Shown in pieces: positions 45,152 through 53,832 of a stretch of DNA of 64,000 nucleotides. Below the pieces are notes generated by a model. It made no database searches, was not told the DNA's origin, and saw nothing but the letters and a program-made list of their open reading frames with translations. Position 1 is the stretch's first letter. Each line of letters opens with the position of its first letter. The stretch spans positions 1-64,000 of the forward strand of contig CAYOED010000004.1 in the NCBI GenBank assembly GCA_964402925.1, in the 5' to 3' direction. Position numbers and translations under genes: made by a program. Source of the DNA: Suilimivivens sp964402925 (GTDB taxonomy: Bacteria > Bacillota > Clostridia > Lachnospirales > Lachnospiraceae).

Positions 45152-45682
45152 CTAATTCATTTCTAAGTTCATATAATTCTTTTCCGGAACCTCCTCTATA
45201 TACACAATAATATTTTCGCCCTTATAACGTACATATCCAATGATTAGATATTGACCATTTCCATTTATAACGCCTTCATGGGATTTTGCATTATGATATC
45301 CAAACATAATTCTAAAATCTGAATATTGGAATTTAACACCTTCAATATCAAATGTTTCATCTTTATGTCCTCCATATGGCATTGGATCAAAATTTTCCAC
45401 ATATCCCTCTACTATTTGATAGTCACCATCGCGATATGCCATAACTGTCTTCCTGTACATATCAAACAACATATACATTGATATTATCTCAGTCAAAACC
45501 ACATACAAAGCCATACAGTAACAAATTTTTTTAACAATCTTTAAATTTACGTAGCACCCTCTCTTCTGACTATCACATTTTATTATATAAGGCATTAGCA
45601 GCACACCTATCATTAACCCCAGCGGCACCAACATCATTGAGTCAAACTCAAAATGACATTCGTATAGTATCCTATTCTCCAT
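45152..45682 (-). CDS. Small membrane protein, function unknown
   Basis: 176 residues, ATG after AAAGGAGGATGATATAG. Two N-terminal membrane helices (about 15-35 and 48-72) and an exterior domain (about 85-176, YQIVEGYVENFDPMPYGGHKDETFDIEGVKFQYSDF). The exterior pattern resembles small beta-sandwich or OB-like domains in clostridial membrane proteins. No homologue can be named. Confidence 0.68.
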   Translation of the reverse strand: MENRILYECHFEFDSMMLVPLGLMIGVLLMPYIIKCDSQKRGCYVNLKIVKKICYCMALYVVLTEIISMYMLFDMYRKTVMAYRDGDYQIVEGYVENFDPMPYGGHKDETFDIEGVKFQYSDFRIMFGYHNAKSHEGVINGNGQYLIIGYVRYKGENIIVYIEEVPEKNYMNLEMN

Positions 45683-45746
45683 CTATATCATCCTCCTTTC
45701 TGCCAGTAATTGTATATTCTCTATCCACATTTCCATAAACAGACAT

Positions 45747-46385
45747 TTACATTTTTATCAAATCGTTATCAATCACATATTTCAAATTGCCTCTGTTTAT
45801 CATCCACGCTTTATTTCTCGCTCCGTTTTTATACTCTAATGCCTGCCGCCTCATTTCATCAGAAATGCTATCATATATTTCCTGAGCCTTTTCCCGTATC
45901 ACTGATATGCCGAGCTTATCTGCTATAAAATCCAGATGCACATTATATTCATCAAAATGTTTTCTGAATAAGCTCTCGGTCGCCGCAAGATAATCATTTT
46001 CAAATTGTGTACATAGACTGACCGCTGTATTTTGTATTCTGCTGTTTAGGTCCTCAAAGGCGGAATGAAGTTTTTCTTCTGTAGAAATATCATACCAGTA
46101 GCCGCCATTAGAATGACACAACTCCGGGTGATATGATATTGATGCAATTACATTATTTACAGGCAGTTTCCCATAGTTTTTACACCATAGCCTAAATTCT
46201 GCGTTTACTTCAACACTCTGATGTGAAAGATTCCATTTTGATGAGAAAAAGTCTATCTCAAAAACCAAATCTTTAACAGTCTTTTTAAGACAACGCTGAC
46301 TTTTCAAATATTTCCATCCTGTTGCTTCAGAAAGACTTAAAAATAATTTTTGTGTAGCTTCTTCTACAGAAAATATGTATTCCAT
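45747..46385 (-). CDS. Hypothetical protein, possibly DUF4304-like
   Basis: 212 residues from the ATG after GGGAGGAGATAATA. No signal peptide or membrane helix. The section SEATGWKYLKSQRCLKKTVKDLVFEIDFFSSKWN looks like the phage-type DUF4304 pattern, a polymorphic-toxin-associated domain, but this is a weak likeness. Situated between the unknown membrane protein genes and the GHKL kinase. Confidence 0.6.
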   Translation of the reverse strand: MEYIFSVEEATQKLFLSLSEATGWKYLKSQRCLKKTVKDLVFEIDFFSSKWNLSHQSVEVNAEFRLWCKNYGKLPVNNVIASISYHPELCHSNGGYWYDISTEEKLHSAFEDLNSRIQNTAVSLCTQFENDYLAATESLFRKHFDEYNVHLDFIADKLGISVIREKAQEIYDSISDEMRRQALEYKNGARNKAWMINRGNLKYVIDNDLIKM

Positions 46386-46456
46386 TATTATCTCCTCCCA
46401 CAACTACCGATTTGCTATTGCAATTATAATCTAAAACTGCAAAATACACCCTAATG

Positions 46457-47548
46457 CTACTGATTGATGTAAAGAAAAACTTTGACGGAAAATTCGCCGT
46501 CTGCATCATTGATATTCATTTCACCGTCATACTTTTTTACAATTTCTTCCACTTCCTTTAATCCCAGGCCGTGATAAAAATCATCCTTTTTGCTGGTCAG
46601 GAAATTGCCGGCTTTATCCCGTTTATTCTCTCCTTCATACGGATTGCAGATTGTAAAGAGAAGCCTTGCCGCATTCGTCCTTATAAAGAAACGTATTTTT
46701 CTCTTATCGTGCGATAACTCTTTGACCGCTTCAATCGCATTGTCAAACAGATTGCCGATGAGAATATTCAAATCGATATTGCTGATTGTAATCTCACTTT
46801 CAATTCTGATTTTCCTATCCACTTCAATTTCATACTCTCTGGCAATTTTCAGTTTATAGTTTAAGATGGAGTCAATCCCAATATTTCCTGTGTAAATCAC
46901 ATCCCCCCGTTGCTTGATTTGTCCCATTTTTTCATGGTAATGCTCCATCAGCTGCTCATATTGTCCTTTTTCAAGATAGCTCATTTCCAGAGCACAGCAG
47001 TTTGCCATGTCATGGCGCATCCTGCGCAATTTCAGCCATTGATTCTCAAACTCCTCATAACGCAGACGAAGAAGTTCATTCTGCTGTTTCAGCAGTTCAC
47101 TTTCCACCCGTTCCGCTGCGTGCTTCTGAATCCTTTGAAAGATATAGTAGGTAAAAATGTTAATAATCAGCAGCACCCCAAGAACGATTATCTGCGCCGA
47201 ATGCTCATTACTGAATGTTCCGGATGTCGTCCGGACAAACGCTACGATTCCCTCGGCAACAATTCCCAGCATCACCACCACGCTTGTTAGAATCAGCTTA
47301 TTTCTGACATTTCCGCTATATAAAAAATAAAGTACCAGGAAGTAAATCACACTGGTACTTATACTACTGACTAACGTATTGTCCGTAGATAGATAGCTGC
47401 TTATATTCCATAACAAAAAACAGATATTCCATCCTAAAACCAAAGGCAGTCTGCTTTGATATTTTACCCCCAAAATCTGCCTGGATAATATATGTAATGT
47501 GAATATCAAAAAAATATCCATCATCCATGCAAAAATCTGTGCTTCCAT
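46457..47548 (-). CDS. GHKL-domain sensor histidine kinase (AgrC-like)
   Basis: 363 residues from the ATG after AGAGGAATAAAT. Six N-terminal membrane helices, a coiled linker with the phospho-acceptor region RRMRHDMANCCALEM (H at about 214), and a GHKL ATPase domain with N-box LIGNLFDNAIEAV and G-box GLGLKEVEEI. This is the AgrC/ComD type that senses peptides or other envelope signals. Its gene follows the LytTR regulator by 52 bases. Confidence 0.93.
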   Translation of the reverse strand: MEAQIFAWMMDIFLIFTLHILSRQILGVKYQSRLPLVLGWNICFLLWNISSYLSTDNTLVSSISTSVIYFLVLYFLYSGNVRNKLILTSVVVMLGIVAEGIVAFVRTTSGTFSNEHSAQIIVLGVLLIINIFTYYIFQRIQKHAAERVESELLKQQNELLRLRYEEFENQWLKLRRMRHDMANCCALEMSYLEKGQYEQLMEHYHEKMGQIKQRGDVIYTGNIGIDSILNYKLKIAREYEIEVDRKIRIESEITISNIDLNILIGNLFDNAIEAVKELSHDKRKIRFFIRTNAARLLFTICNPYEGENKRDKAGNFLTSKKDDFYHGLGLKEVEEIVKKYDGEMNINDADGEFSVKVFLYINQ

Positions 47549-47600
47549 ATTTATTCCTCTGCATATCGCGGATTTACCTGCGATACTGCTTTTCGTAACT

Positions 47601-48320
47601 TTAAAACTCTTCATCCAGAAGCAGCATCTGCAGTTCCCGAATTTTCTTCCTGTTTTCCTTGCTGATGCGCAATGACTGCCCGTTGAATAAGATCAGCTCT
47701 TTATAGTGAAATTCCTTCACATAATCCATGTTTACCAGATAAGACTGATGGATACGCAGAAAGCAGCTGTTTCCCTCATCCATCTCTTTCTCTACCACTC
47801 CCAACTTTCCATAAAAAGTATATTTCTGATTTTCGCACACTACCGTTATATGACGGTTCTCACTGAAAAAATAAATTATTTCATTAACCCGGACGTTATA
47901 CCGTACCCTCTTAATATAGAATGTAAAGGTTTCGATGCCGCGCCCGCGCATAGCCATATATGCATCCATTGTTTTTTCCAGCTTTTGGGGATTGATTGGT
48001 TTGCTTAAAAAATGAAAAGGGTGAACATTGTAGGCTTCTTTATAGTAGTCCTCATACTGCGAAACAAATATAATCGTCGCAAGTACATCCTCCTCCCGCA
48101 CCAGTTCCGCTATCTCAATACCGTTCATCTCATCAATTTCAATATCCAGGAAAAAGATGTCAAACATCCCTTCTCGAGCAAGGCCGTCAAAGAGTTGGGT
48201 GCTGTCTTTATACTTTTTAATCCCGACATTGATTCCCGCATTGACTGCCCAGATCTTAATTCCCCATTCCAAATCCTCTGCATACCTTCGTTCATCTTCA
48301 CATATCGCTATCTTCAGCAT
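47601..48320 (-). CDS. LytTR response regulator (AgrA-like)
   Basis: 239 residues. Receiver domain with phospho-acceptor FFLDIEIDEMNG (D at about 58) and a LytTR DNA-binding domain (about 135-235, FYIKRVRYNVRVNEIIYFF ... FLRIHQSYLVNMDYV). Partner of the downstream GHKL kinase. Two AATGTAA repeats 12 bases apart lie upstream of it at 48361-48379, possible LytTR sites. Confidence 0.94.
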   Translation of the reverse strand: MLKIAICEDERRYAEDLEWGIKIWAVNAGINVGIKKYKDSTQLFDGLAREGMFDIFFLDIEIDEMNGIEIAELVREEDVLATIIFVSQYEDYYKEAYNVHPFHFLSKPINPQKLEKTMDAYMAMRGRGIETFTFYIKRVRYNVRVNEIIYFFSENRHITVVCENQKYTFYGKLGVVEKEMDEGNSCFLRIHQSYLVNMDYVKEFHYKELILFNGQSLRISKENRKKIRELQMLLLDEEF

Positions 48321-48360
48321 CCCATTCGCCCCTTATCCTTGTCGTAGAAGAATTATTTTA

Positions 48361-48379
48361 AATGTAACTTTTAATGTAA
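48361..48379. promoter_or_regulatory. AATGTAA direct repeats before the LytTR gene
   Basis: AATGTAA at 48361-48367 and 48373-48379, about 45 bases upstream of the LytTR start. A similar pair spaced by 22 bases occurs at 49103-49131. LytTR proteins bind direct repeats, but the link is inference. Confidence 0.4.
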
Positions 48380-48453
48380 TTCTTCGCTTTACTCCTGTAA
48401 AGCACCTTCCATAGGCAGTGAATGGAATAATAGTTCTCTCGAACCTGTCTTTC

Positions 48454-48822
48454 CTACTCCTCCCGATTCTCATCCAGATTCTGTTTAAGTAATTTATAAA
48501 TATAAGTGTAATATCGGAGAAATTCCGGCAGAGTCCGCATTTCTGTATCGGAAAAGTTCTCAATGATGTCTGCAATTTCGTTACTATAGACCGATCTGCT
48601 TCCGGACTTCATGCTGCCGCACAAAAGTTCGTCTACCGAGCAGTCGAGCACATTAGAAATCGTGACCAGCTTGTCCAGACCAATCTTACTCCTTGCATTT
48701 TCAACATTGCTGATGTGCTGAGTAGACAAATCTGCCTGCGAAGCCAATTCTGCCTGAGACATTTTAAGTTCTTCTCTTCTTCTTTTAATTCTTGCCCCCA
48801 GGTCAATATAATTTACGCTCAC
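48454..48822 (-). CDS. XRE-family transcriptional regulator
   Basis: 122 residues from a GTG with GGGAGGAAACTG before it; the longer frame begins with a TTG eleven codons upstream and is unlikely. Cro/C1 HTH (about 5-65, DLGARIKRRREELKMSQAELASQADLSTQHISNVENA) and a C-terminal helical part. It lies between two LytTR regulators and may control them or the membrane genes. Confidence 0.85.
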   Translation of the reverse strand: MSVNYIDLGARIKRRREELKMSQAELASQADLSTQHISNVENARSKIGLDKLVTISNVLDCSVDELLCGSMKSGSRSVYSNEIADIIENFSDTEMRTLPEFLRYYTYIYKLLKQNLDENREE

Positions 48823-49134
48823 CAGTTTCCTCCCGTAATCAAATATATAACTCAAGAGATATTTTATAAAAATATGATTTATCGTGAAATCAAGTGAAAG
48901 AATAATATATTTATATAGTTATAGTTTTGGCAATTATTTTAAAATCAGACCAGAACAAACCGAACATATGTAGAACTATAGTTCCTGTTTTGTCCCAGAC
49001 ATGTGGCAGGGGATGAACCCTGCCTCCAAAGAAATGCAGATTTATTTTTGAGCGCTCTGAACACTTTTTCTATTATAAATGAAATTTGTCATTTTTTCTG
49101 TTAATGTAATAATTAGCACATATAAATGTAACTT
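48823..49134. other. AT-rich intergenic stretch with AATGTAA pair
   Basis: No gene. AATGTAA occurs at 49103-49109 and 49125-49131, 22 bases apart (two helical turns), just before the 3' end of the orphan LytTR gene and about 280 bases upstream of the XRE start. Otherwise nothing is recognised. Confidence 0.45.
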
Positions 49135-49857
49135 TTAGCATTCCTCTGCAAGAAAGTCCATATAAAATTCCATTATTCTACCTTTTTTGTCCCTGCTGAC
49201 GGGCAGCATATCCCCATTGCGCATCATAACATGTCCCGGAAGATACTGCTCAATCTGTCTCCCATTCACCAAGTAGGACTTGTGGATCCGAATAAAACGA
49301 TTATTGTAATCGGCAAGCATCTTTTCAAGATCATCCAGTTTTTCATAAAAAACATATTGTTTATTCTTTTCCATCAATATCTTGATCACTCGTTTTTCAC
49401 TGGCAAAGTAGAGTACCTCTCCAAGTGCAATATTGAAACTTCTACGATTATATTTAAAGAAAAAACTCTCATAAAAAAGCCTGTGCTCCTCCACAATCTG
49501 ATCCAGCACCTCGCTGACTTTCTGCCTGGATACTGGTTTTTCAATATACTGGAAAGGATATACTTGAAACATCTGTTTAAAATACTGTTCATACTGGGAA
49601 ACAAAGACAATGCTGACCATTCTGTTCCTCTCCCGTAACTTCATTGCCGTTTCCATGCCATCTATCCCATCCAACTCAATATCCATAAATACGGCTGTAA
49701 AATCGCCTGCCGTCTCCTGCTCAAACAAGACCTCCTCTCCGCTTGCAAGCTTTTCAAGCTGTACATTAAAGTGCCTCCGATCCGCCCATGCTCCAATCTC
49801 TTCTGCCAGTATTTCCACATACATCGGAACATCATCGCATACTGCTATTCGTAGCAT
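49135..49857 (-). CDS. Orphan LytTR response regulator
   Basis: 240 residues, ATG after AGAAGGGATATAA. Receiver with AVFMDIELDGIDG (D at about 59) and LytTR domain (about 135-235, RRSFNIALGEVLYFASEKRVI ... FIRIHKSYLVNGRQI). No kinase gene is next to it. It may share the GHKL kinase at 46.5 kb or be a paralogue with a distant partner. Confidence 0.9.
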   Translation of the reverse strand: MLRIAVCDDVPMYVEILAEEIGAWADRRHFNVQLEKLASGEEVLFEQETAGDFTAVFMDIELDGIDGMETAMKLRERNRMVSIVFVSQYEQYFKQMFQVYPFQYIEKPVSRQKVSEVLDQIVEEHRLFYESFFFKYNRRSFNIALGEVLYFASEKRVIKILMEKNKQYVFYEKLDDLEKMLADYNNRFIRIHKSYLVNGRQIEQYLPGHVMMRNGDMLPVSRDKKGRIMEFYMDFLAEEC

Positions 49858-50060
49858 TTATATCCCTTCTTTCAATTTTTTATTTTTATCATATCGGGGT
49901 TTATTTTTTCAGAAAATCACTTGCCAAAATTTTTTATTTTTATGCTTATAGATTTGAGAAGATTTTTTGGGTAGAACGGTTTTGAGTGTTATGAAATGTT
50001 GCACAAATTAGGGAGGGAAATTTTATTAATTATTTTATTTGCATATGTAACCATGGCTAC

Positions 50061-50088
50061 TTGATTATTTGGGCGAGGGGGGTATAAT
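50061..50088 (+). promoter_or_regulatory. Promoter of the nrdD operon
   Basis: TTGATT (50061-50066) and TATAAT (50083-50088) are 16 bases apart, about 55 bases before the nrdD ATG. Confidence 0.68.
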
Positions 50089-50142
50089 ACTATATGTGCC
50101 ATTTTAGCAGGGTGCAATATACAAGATATAGGAGTGGTAGGA

Positions 50143-52305
50143 ATGAAGATTATTAAGAGAAGCGGCATGGAGGTTCGTTTTGATGCTGTTAAAATAGAGG
50201 ATGCTGTGAGGAAAGCGAATGGCAGTGTGGAAGAAAGTGAGCGGCTTTCGGAAGCGCAGATCAAGCGAGTCGTGGAGAGCGTGACGGAACTTTGCAGTAA
50301 GATGAAGCACAGTCCTAATGTGGAAGAGATTCAGGATATGGTGGAAGAGGAAATTATGAAGCAGCAGACTTACAAGCTGGCTTCTAATTATATTACTTAC
50401 CGTTACAAAAGGGAACTTGTGCGGAAATCTAATTCTACTGATGAGCAGATTCTTTCTTTGCTGGAGTGCAATAATGAAGAGGTATTGCAGGAGAATTCTA
50501 ATAAAAATCCAATTGTCAACAGCGTGCAGCGGGATTATATGGCAGGGGAAGTGAGCAAGGACATTACCCGTCGTTTTCTTCTTCCGCTTGATATCGTGGA
50601 GGCGCATGAAAAGGGGCTGATTCACTTTCATGATGCCGACTACTTCGCCCAGCATATGCACAACTGCTGCCTAGTGAATCTGGAGGATATGCTTCAGAAC
50701 GGCACAATTATCAGCGAGACCATGATTGAAAGACCGCGCAGTTTTTCAACAGCATGCAATGTTGCCACTCAGGCAATCGCCCAGATTGCAAGTTCTCAAT
50801 ACGGCGGACAGAGCATCACTTTATCTCATCTTGCCCCTTTTGTGCAGGTAAGCCGCGAGAAATTCCGCAGGGAAGTGCGGGAAGAACTGGAAGCGCAAGA
50901 CATGGAAGCACCGGAAGAACTGGTGGCAAAAATGGCTGAAATGCGCGTGGCAAGAGAAATCAAGCAAGGAGTCCAGATGATTCAGTATCAGGTCATCACG
51001 CTGATGACTACCAACGGTCAGGCTCCCTTTGTCACTGTATTTATGTACTTAAATGAGGTCCCCGAGGGGCAGACCAGAGAAGATCTGGCACTGATTATAA
51101 AAGAAATGCTCATGCAACGCATTCAGGGAGTCAAGAATGAGCAAGGTGTCTATATCACACCTGCTTTTCCCAAGCTGATTTATGTGCTGGAGGAAAACAA
51201 CATTTCCGAAGGCTCCAAATATTGGGAACTTACCCGGCTTGCCGCACAGTGCACCGCTAAACGTCTGGTCCCCGACTATATTTCCGAAAAAATCATCAAG
51301 AAATTAAAAGGCGGCAATTGCTATCCGTGCATGGGCTGCCGTTCCTTCCTGACTGTCTATAAAGATGAAAGCGACCAATACAAATTCTATGGAAGGTTTA
51401 ACCAAGGCGTGGTTACATTAAATCTGGTGGATGTAGCCTGCTCTTCCGGCGGCGATTTGAATAAATTCTGGAAGATTATGGATGAACGCCTTGATTTGTG
51501 CCGGCGCGCCTTGATGTGCCGCCACGAACGTCTGAAAGGAACTCCTTCCGATGTGGCTCCTATCCTATGGCAGAACGGCGCATTGGCACGGTTAAAAAAA
51601 GGTGAAACCATCGATAAACTCCTCTATGGCGGCTACTCCACCATCTCCTTGGGGTATGCCGGGCTTTGTGAGTGTGTCCGCTACATGACCGGAAAATCCC
51701 ATACAGACCCTGATGCGACGCCTTTTGCTTTGGAAATCATGAGATATTTAAATGCTGCCTGCAAAAAATGGGAAACTGAGACCAACATTGCCTTCAGCCT
51801 TTACGGAACTCCCTTGGAATCCACCACCTACAAATTTTCCAAGTGCCTGCAGAAACGCTTTGGAATCATTGCCGACGTGACGGACAAAAACTACATCACT
51901 AACAGTTATCATGTTCACGTGACGGAACCTATCAATGCCTTCGACAAGCTGACCTTTGAAGCTCAGTTCCAGGAACTTTCACCGGGAGGCGCCATCAGCT
52001 ACGTGGAAGTGCCTAATATGCAAAACAATATCGAAGCTGTGCTGGCTGTCATGCAGCACATTTATGACCATATCATGTACGCGGAGCTCAATACCAAGAG
52101 CGACTATTGTCAGGAATGCGGGTATGACGGTGAAATTAAGATTATAGAAGATGAAAGCCATAAGCTGATCTGGGAATGTCCTAAGTGCGGAAACCGGGAC
52201 CAGAATAAGATGAATGTGGCACGGCGGACCTGCGGGTATATTGGAACCCAATTCTGGAATCAGGGACGGACACAGGAAATCAAGGAGCGGGTGATGCACT
52301 TGTAG
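50143..52305 (+). CDS. nrdD: Anaerobic ribonucleoside-triphosphate reductase
   Basis: 720 residues from the ATG after AGGAGTGGTAGGA; an upstream GTG is open but lacks a site. It makes deoxyribonucleotides without oxygen using a glycyl radical. An ATP-cone (about 1-95, KIIKRSGMEVRFDAVKIEDAV) gives allosteric control. The finger C-C...C-C zinc site (YCQECGYDG ... WECPKCGNRD) and the glycyl radical loop RRTCGYIGTQFW are present at the end. It is paired with nrdG, the activase, from which it is separated by a long hairpin element. Confidence 0.98.
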   Translation: MKIIKRSGMEVRFDAVKIEDAVRKANGSVEESERLSEAQIKRVVESVTELCSKMKHSPNVEEIQDMVEEEIMKQQTYKLASNYITYRYKRELVRKSNSTDEQILSLLECNNEEVLQENSNKNPIVNSVQRDYMAGEVSKDITRRFLLPLDIVEAHEKGLIHFHDADYFAQHMHNCCLVNLEDMLQNGTIISETMIERPRSFSTACNVATQAIAQIASSQYGGQSITLSHLAPFVQVSREKFRREVREELEAQDMEAPEELVAKMAEMRVAREIKQGVQMIQYQVITLMTTNGQAPFVTVFMYLNEVPEGQTREDLALIIKEMLMQRIQGVKNEQGVYITPAFPKLIYVLEENNISEGSKYWELTRLAAQCTAKRLVPDYISEKIIKKLKGGNCYPCMGCRSFLTVYKDESDQYKFYGRFNQGVVTLNLVDVACSSGGDLNKFWKIMDERLDLCRRALMCRHERLKGTPSDVAPILWQNGALARLKKGETIDKLLYGGYSTISLGYAGLCECVRYMTGKSHTDPDATPFALEIMRYLNAACKKWETETNIAFSLYGTPLESTTYKFSKCLQKRFGIIADVTDKNYITNSYHVHVTEPINAFDKLTFEAQFQELSPGGAISYVEVPNMQNNIEAVLAVMQHIYDHIMYAELNTKSDYCQECGYDGEIKIIEDESHKLIWECPKCGNRDQNKMNVARRTCGYIGTQFWNQGRTQEIKERVMHL

Positions 52306-52320
52306 TTTAGGGGGAGCGTT

Positions 52321-52642
52321 CAGCCTTGACTCTGGGGATAGGGAGCGGCGTCTGGCTTTATCAAATGAGGGGACGGGGGCTGCTTCTGGTTTCAGGTCTG
52401 GTCTTCAAATCGGATTTCACTAATGGAATGGATGCAAGTGTTCTAAGGCGGACGGGGCGGAGCCGGGCGGCATCCTGCCTTGTGGCTCCTAAAATCGCCA
52501 TCCATGGCGATTTTCCCCTGGGTATTTACCATTCCATAAGTGAAATTGCCGATTTTACGCCATAGCCCTGAAACCAGAAGCAGCCCCCGTCCCCTCATTT
52601 GATAAAGCCAGATGCCGCTCCCTATCCCCAGAGTCAAGGCTG
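52321..52642. repeat. Long-hairpin element, family 1, copy B
   Basis: It begins 16 bases after the nrdD stop codon. The arms 52321-52396 and 52567-52642 are reverse complements at 75 of 76 positions. Further in, 52414-52431 pairs with 52529-52546 (one mismatch). The 97-base loop contains AAGGCGGA/TCCTGCCTT (52445-52481) and a second hairpin at 52491-52514, AAAATCGCCAT over CC with ATGGCGATTTT. The arm bases do not resemble copy A, but loop size, hairpin order and the CCAT-CC-ATGG tip do. Confidence 0.9.
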
Positions 52643-52733
52643 AGCTGTTACAAATATAAATTCCTGGTGCGGGAGGATAACTGTCTTGAAGGTGCTCCCC
52701 CGCATCTAAATGACGTTGAATTTAGGAGAATGT

Positions 52734-53246
52734 ATGAAGTATTCAGATATAAAATATTATGATATTGCAAATGGGCTGGGGGTGCGGACTAGTTTATTCG
52801 TGTCCGGGTGTACGCATCGCTGCAAGGGATGTTTTAACGAGGTTACTTGGGATTTTAATTATGGAAAAGATTTTACAGAGGATACGATTGCGGAAATCTT
52901 AAAGTCTGTTGAACCTAAGTATATCAGGGGGCTGTCACTTTTAGGGGGGGAGCCCATGGAACTTTCAAATCAGCGGGCTTTGCTTCCACTGCTTCGCCAG
53001 TTTAAGGAACAGTTTCCCCAAAAAGATATTTGGTGTTATACCGGTTATACCTATGAGACCGATTTGCTGGATCCGGACGGGCGCGCACGCTGTGAGGTGA
53101 CAGATGAGTTTTTAAGCTATGTCGATATCCTTGTGGACGGAGAATTCAATCAGGATTTGTATGATATAAGTTTAAAATTCCGCGGAAGCCGCAATCAACG
53201 GGTACTGCAGATTCACGAAGAAGGATGCCCCGAGTTATTCTTGTAA
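52734..53246 (+). CDS. nrdG: Anaerobic NTP-reductase activating protein (radical SAM)
   Basis: 170 residues from the ATG after AGGAGAATGT; an open frame eight codons longer lacks a site. The radical SAM cysteines lie in SGCTHRCKGCFN (CxxxCxxC, C26, C30, C33). It makes the glycyl radical of NrdD from S-adenosylmethionine. A hairpin element separates it from nrdD, so its translation relies on its own site. Confidence 0.97.
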   Translation: MKYSDIKYYDIANGLGVRTSLFVSGCTHRCKGCFNEVTWDFNYGKDFTEDTIAEILKSVEPKYIRGLSLLGGEPMELSNQRALLPLLRQFKEQFPQKDIWCYTGYTYETDLLDPDGRARCEVTDEFLSYVDILVDGEFNQDLYDISLKFRGSRNQRVLQIHEEGCPELFL

Positions 53247-53425
53247 AGACGAAGATTATAGGAAACGGACACCACCCTAGGCAGGAGAATCGGTTCTAGA
53301 AGCCCCTATGCTCGTATGACATTTTGGGTTTATAATTTTTCCAAATTCAAACTGGTAAATATTCCCTTTCTTTACAGTCTGTGTCTGAATTGATAATTTA
53401 TCCCTTAGTTTTACATATGAAAAAA

Positions 53426-53534
53426 GGGGTACGGTGCTAACCGTACCCTACTCTGGCGAACCAGAGAGACCTTGTCGGTCAAATTACTCTTTCACTGGTA
53501 GCTTCATCAGCCAAAAAACACTTGTTAGCAAGTG
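53426..53534. ncRNA. Cluster of four tight hairpins, possible structured RNA
   Basis: Four perfect stem-loops in 109 bases: GGGTACGGT-GCTA-ACCGTACCC, CTCTGG-CGAA-CCAGAG, GACC-TTGTC-GGTC and CACTTG-TTAG-CAAGTG. The first three follow each other without gaps. The arrangement looks like a folded RNA or single-stranded DNA end, near an integrase relic. No known RNA family is recognised. Confidence 0.5.
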
Positions 53535-53564
53535 CAAATGCCCAGTTATAAGATAATTGCTCAC

Positions 53565-53822
53565 TTATATTATACTCAATTTTCCATAATAATCAAGAAG
53601 CGCATAAAGACGATATGGCCAGTGCGACGGACGGGTGTTTCTGTTCAGACTTCTTCTGTTTGTCAGGTGCTGTCCCTCAAGATTAACATCATTCCAAGAA
53701 AGTCCTGCCACCTCTCCAATTCGTAATCCGGCATAATAGGATATTTGAATTTCTAACAGAGATCAGCTTTTCCTTTTGCCAATCGCACTTATCGCCCTTT
53801 CTCGCACATCTCTTTTTTAATG
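53565..53822 (-). pseudogene. Remnant of a tyrosine recombinase (phage-type integrase)
   Basis: Minus-strand translation gives SYYAGLRIGEVAGLSWNDVNLEGQ, the conserved box I of tyrosine recombinases with its catalytic arginine, and then RRSLNRN. An in-frame stop breaks the frame just upstream (RDVRERAISAIGKRKS, stop) and the rest of the gene, including the C-terminal H-x-x-R and tyrosine, is missing. It has no start codon or ribosome site and is too short to work. It marks past integration next to the protease cassette. Confidence 0.75.
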
Positions 53823-53832
53823 TTCCACTGAT

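Larger units (their letters stand above)
53247..53832. other. Intergenic stretch with hairpin cluster and integrase relic
   Basis: No intact gene. It holds the hairpin cluster at 53426-53534 and the integrase relic at 53565-53822. This is the left edge of the accessory island that carries the AAA-ATPase/protease cassette. Confidence 0.7.

Noticed and set aside
50089..50124. NrdR-box-like ATAT sites upstream of nrdD
   Set aside because: The two ATAT centres (about 50092 and 50117) fit the consensus poorly and are 25 bases apart, not the usual 31-32.
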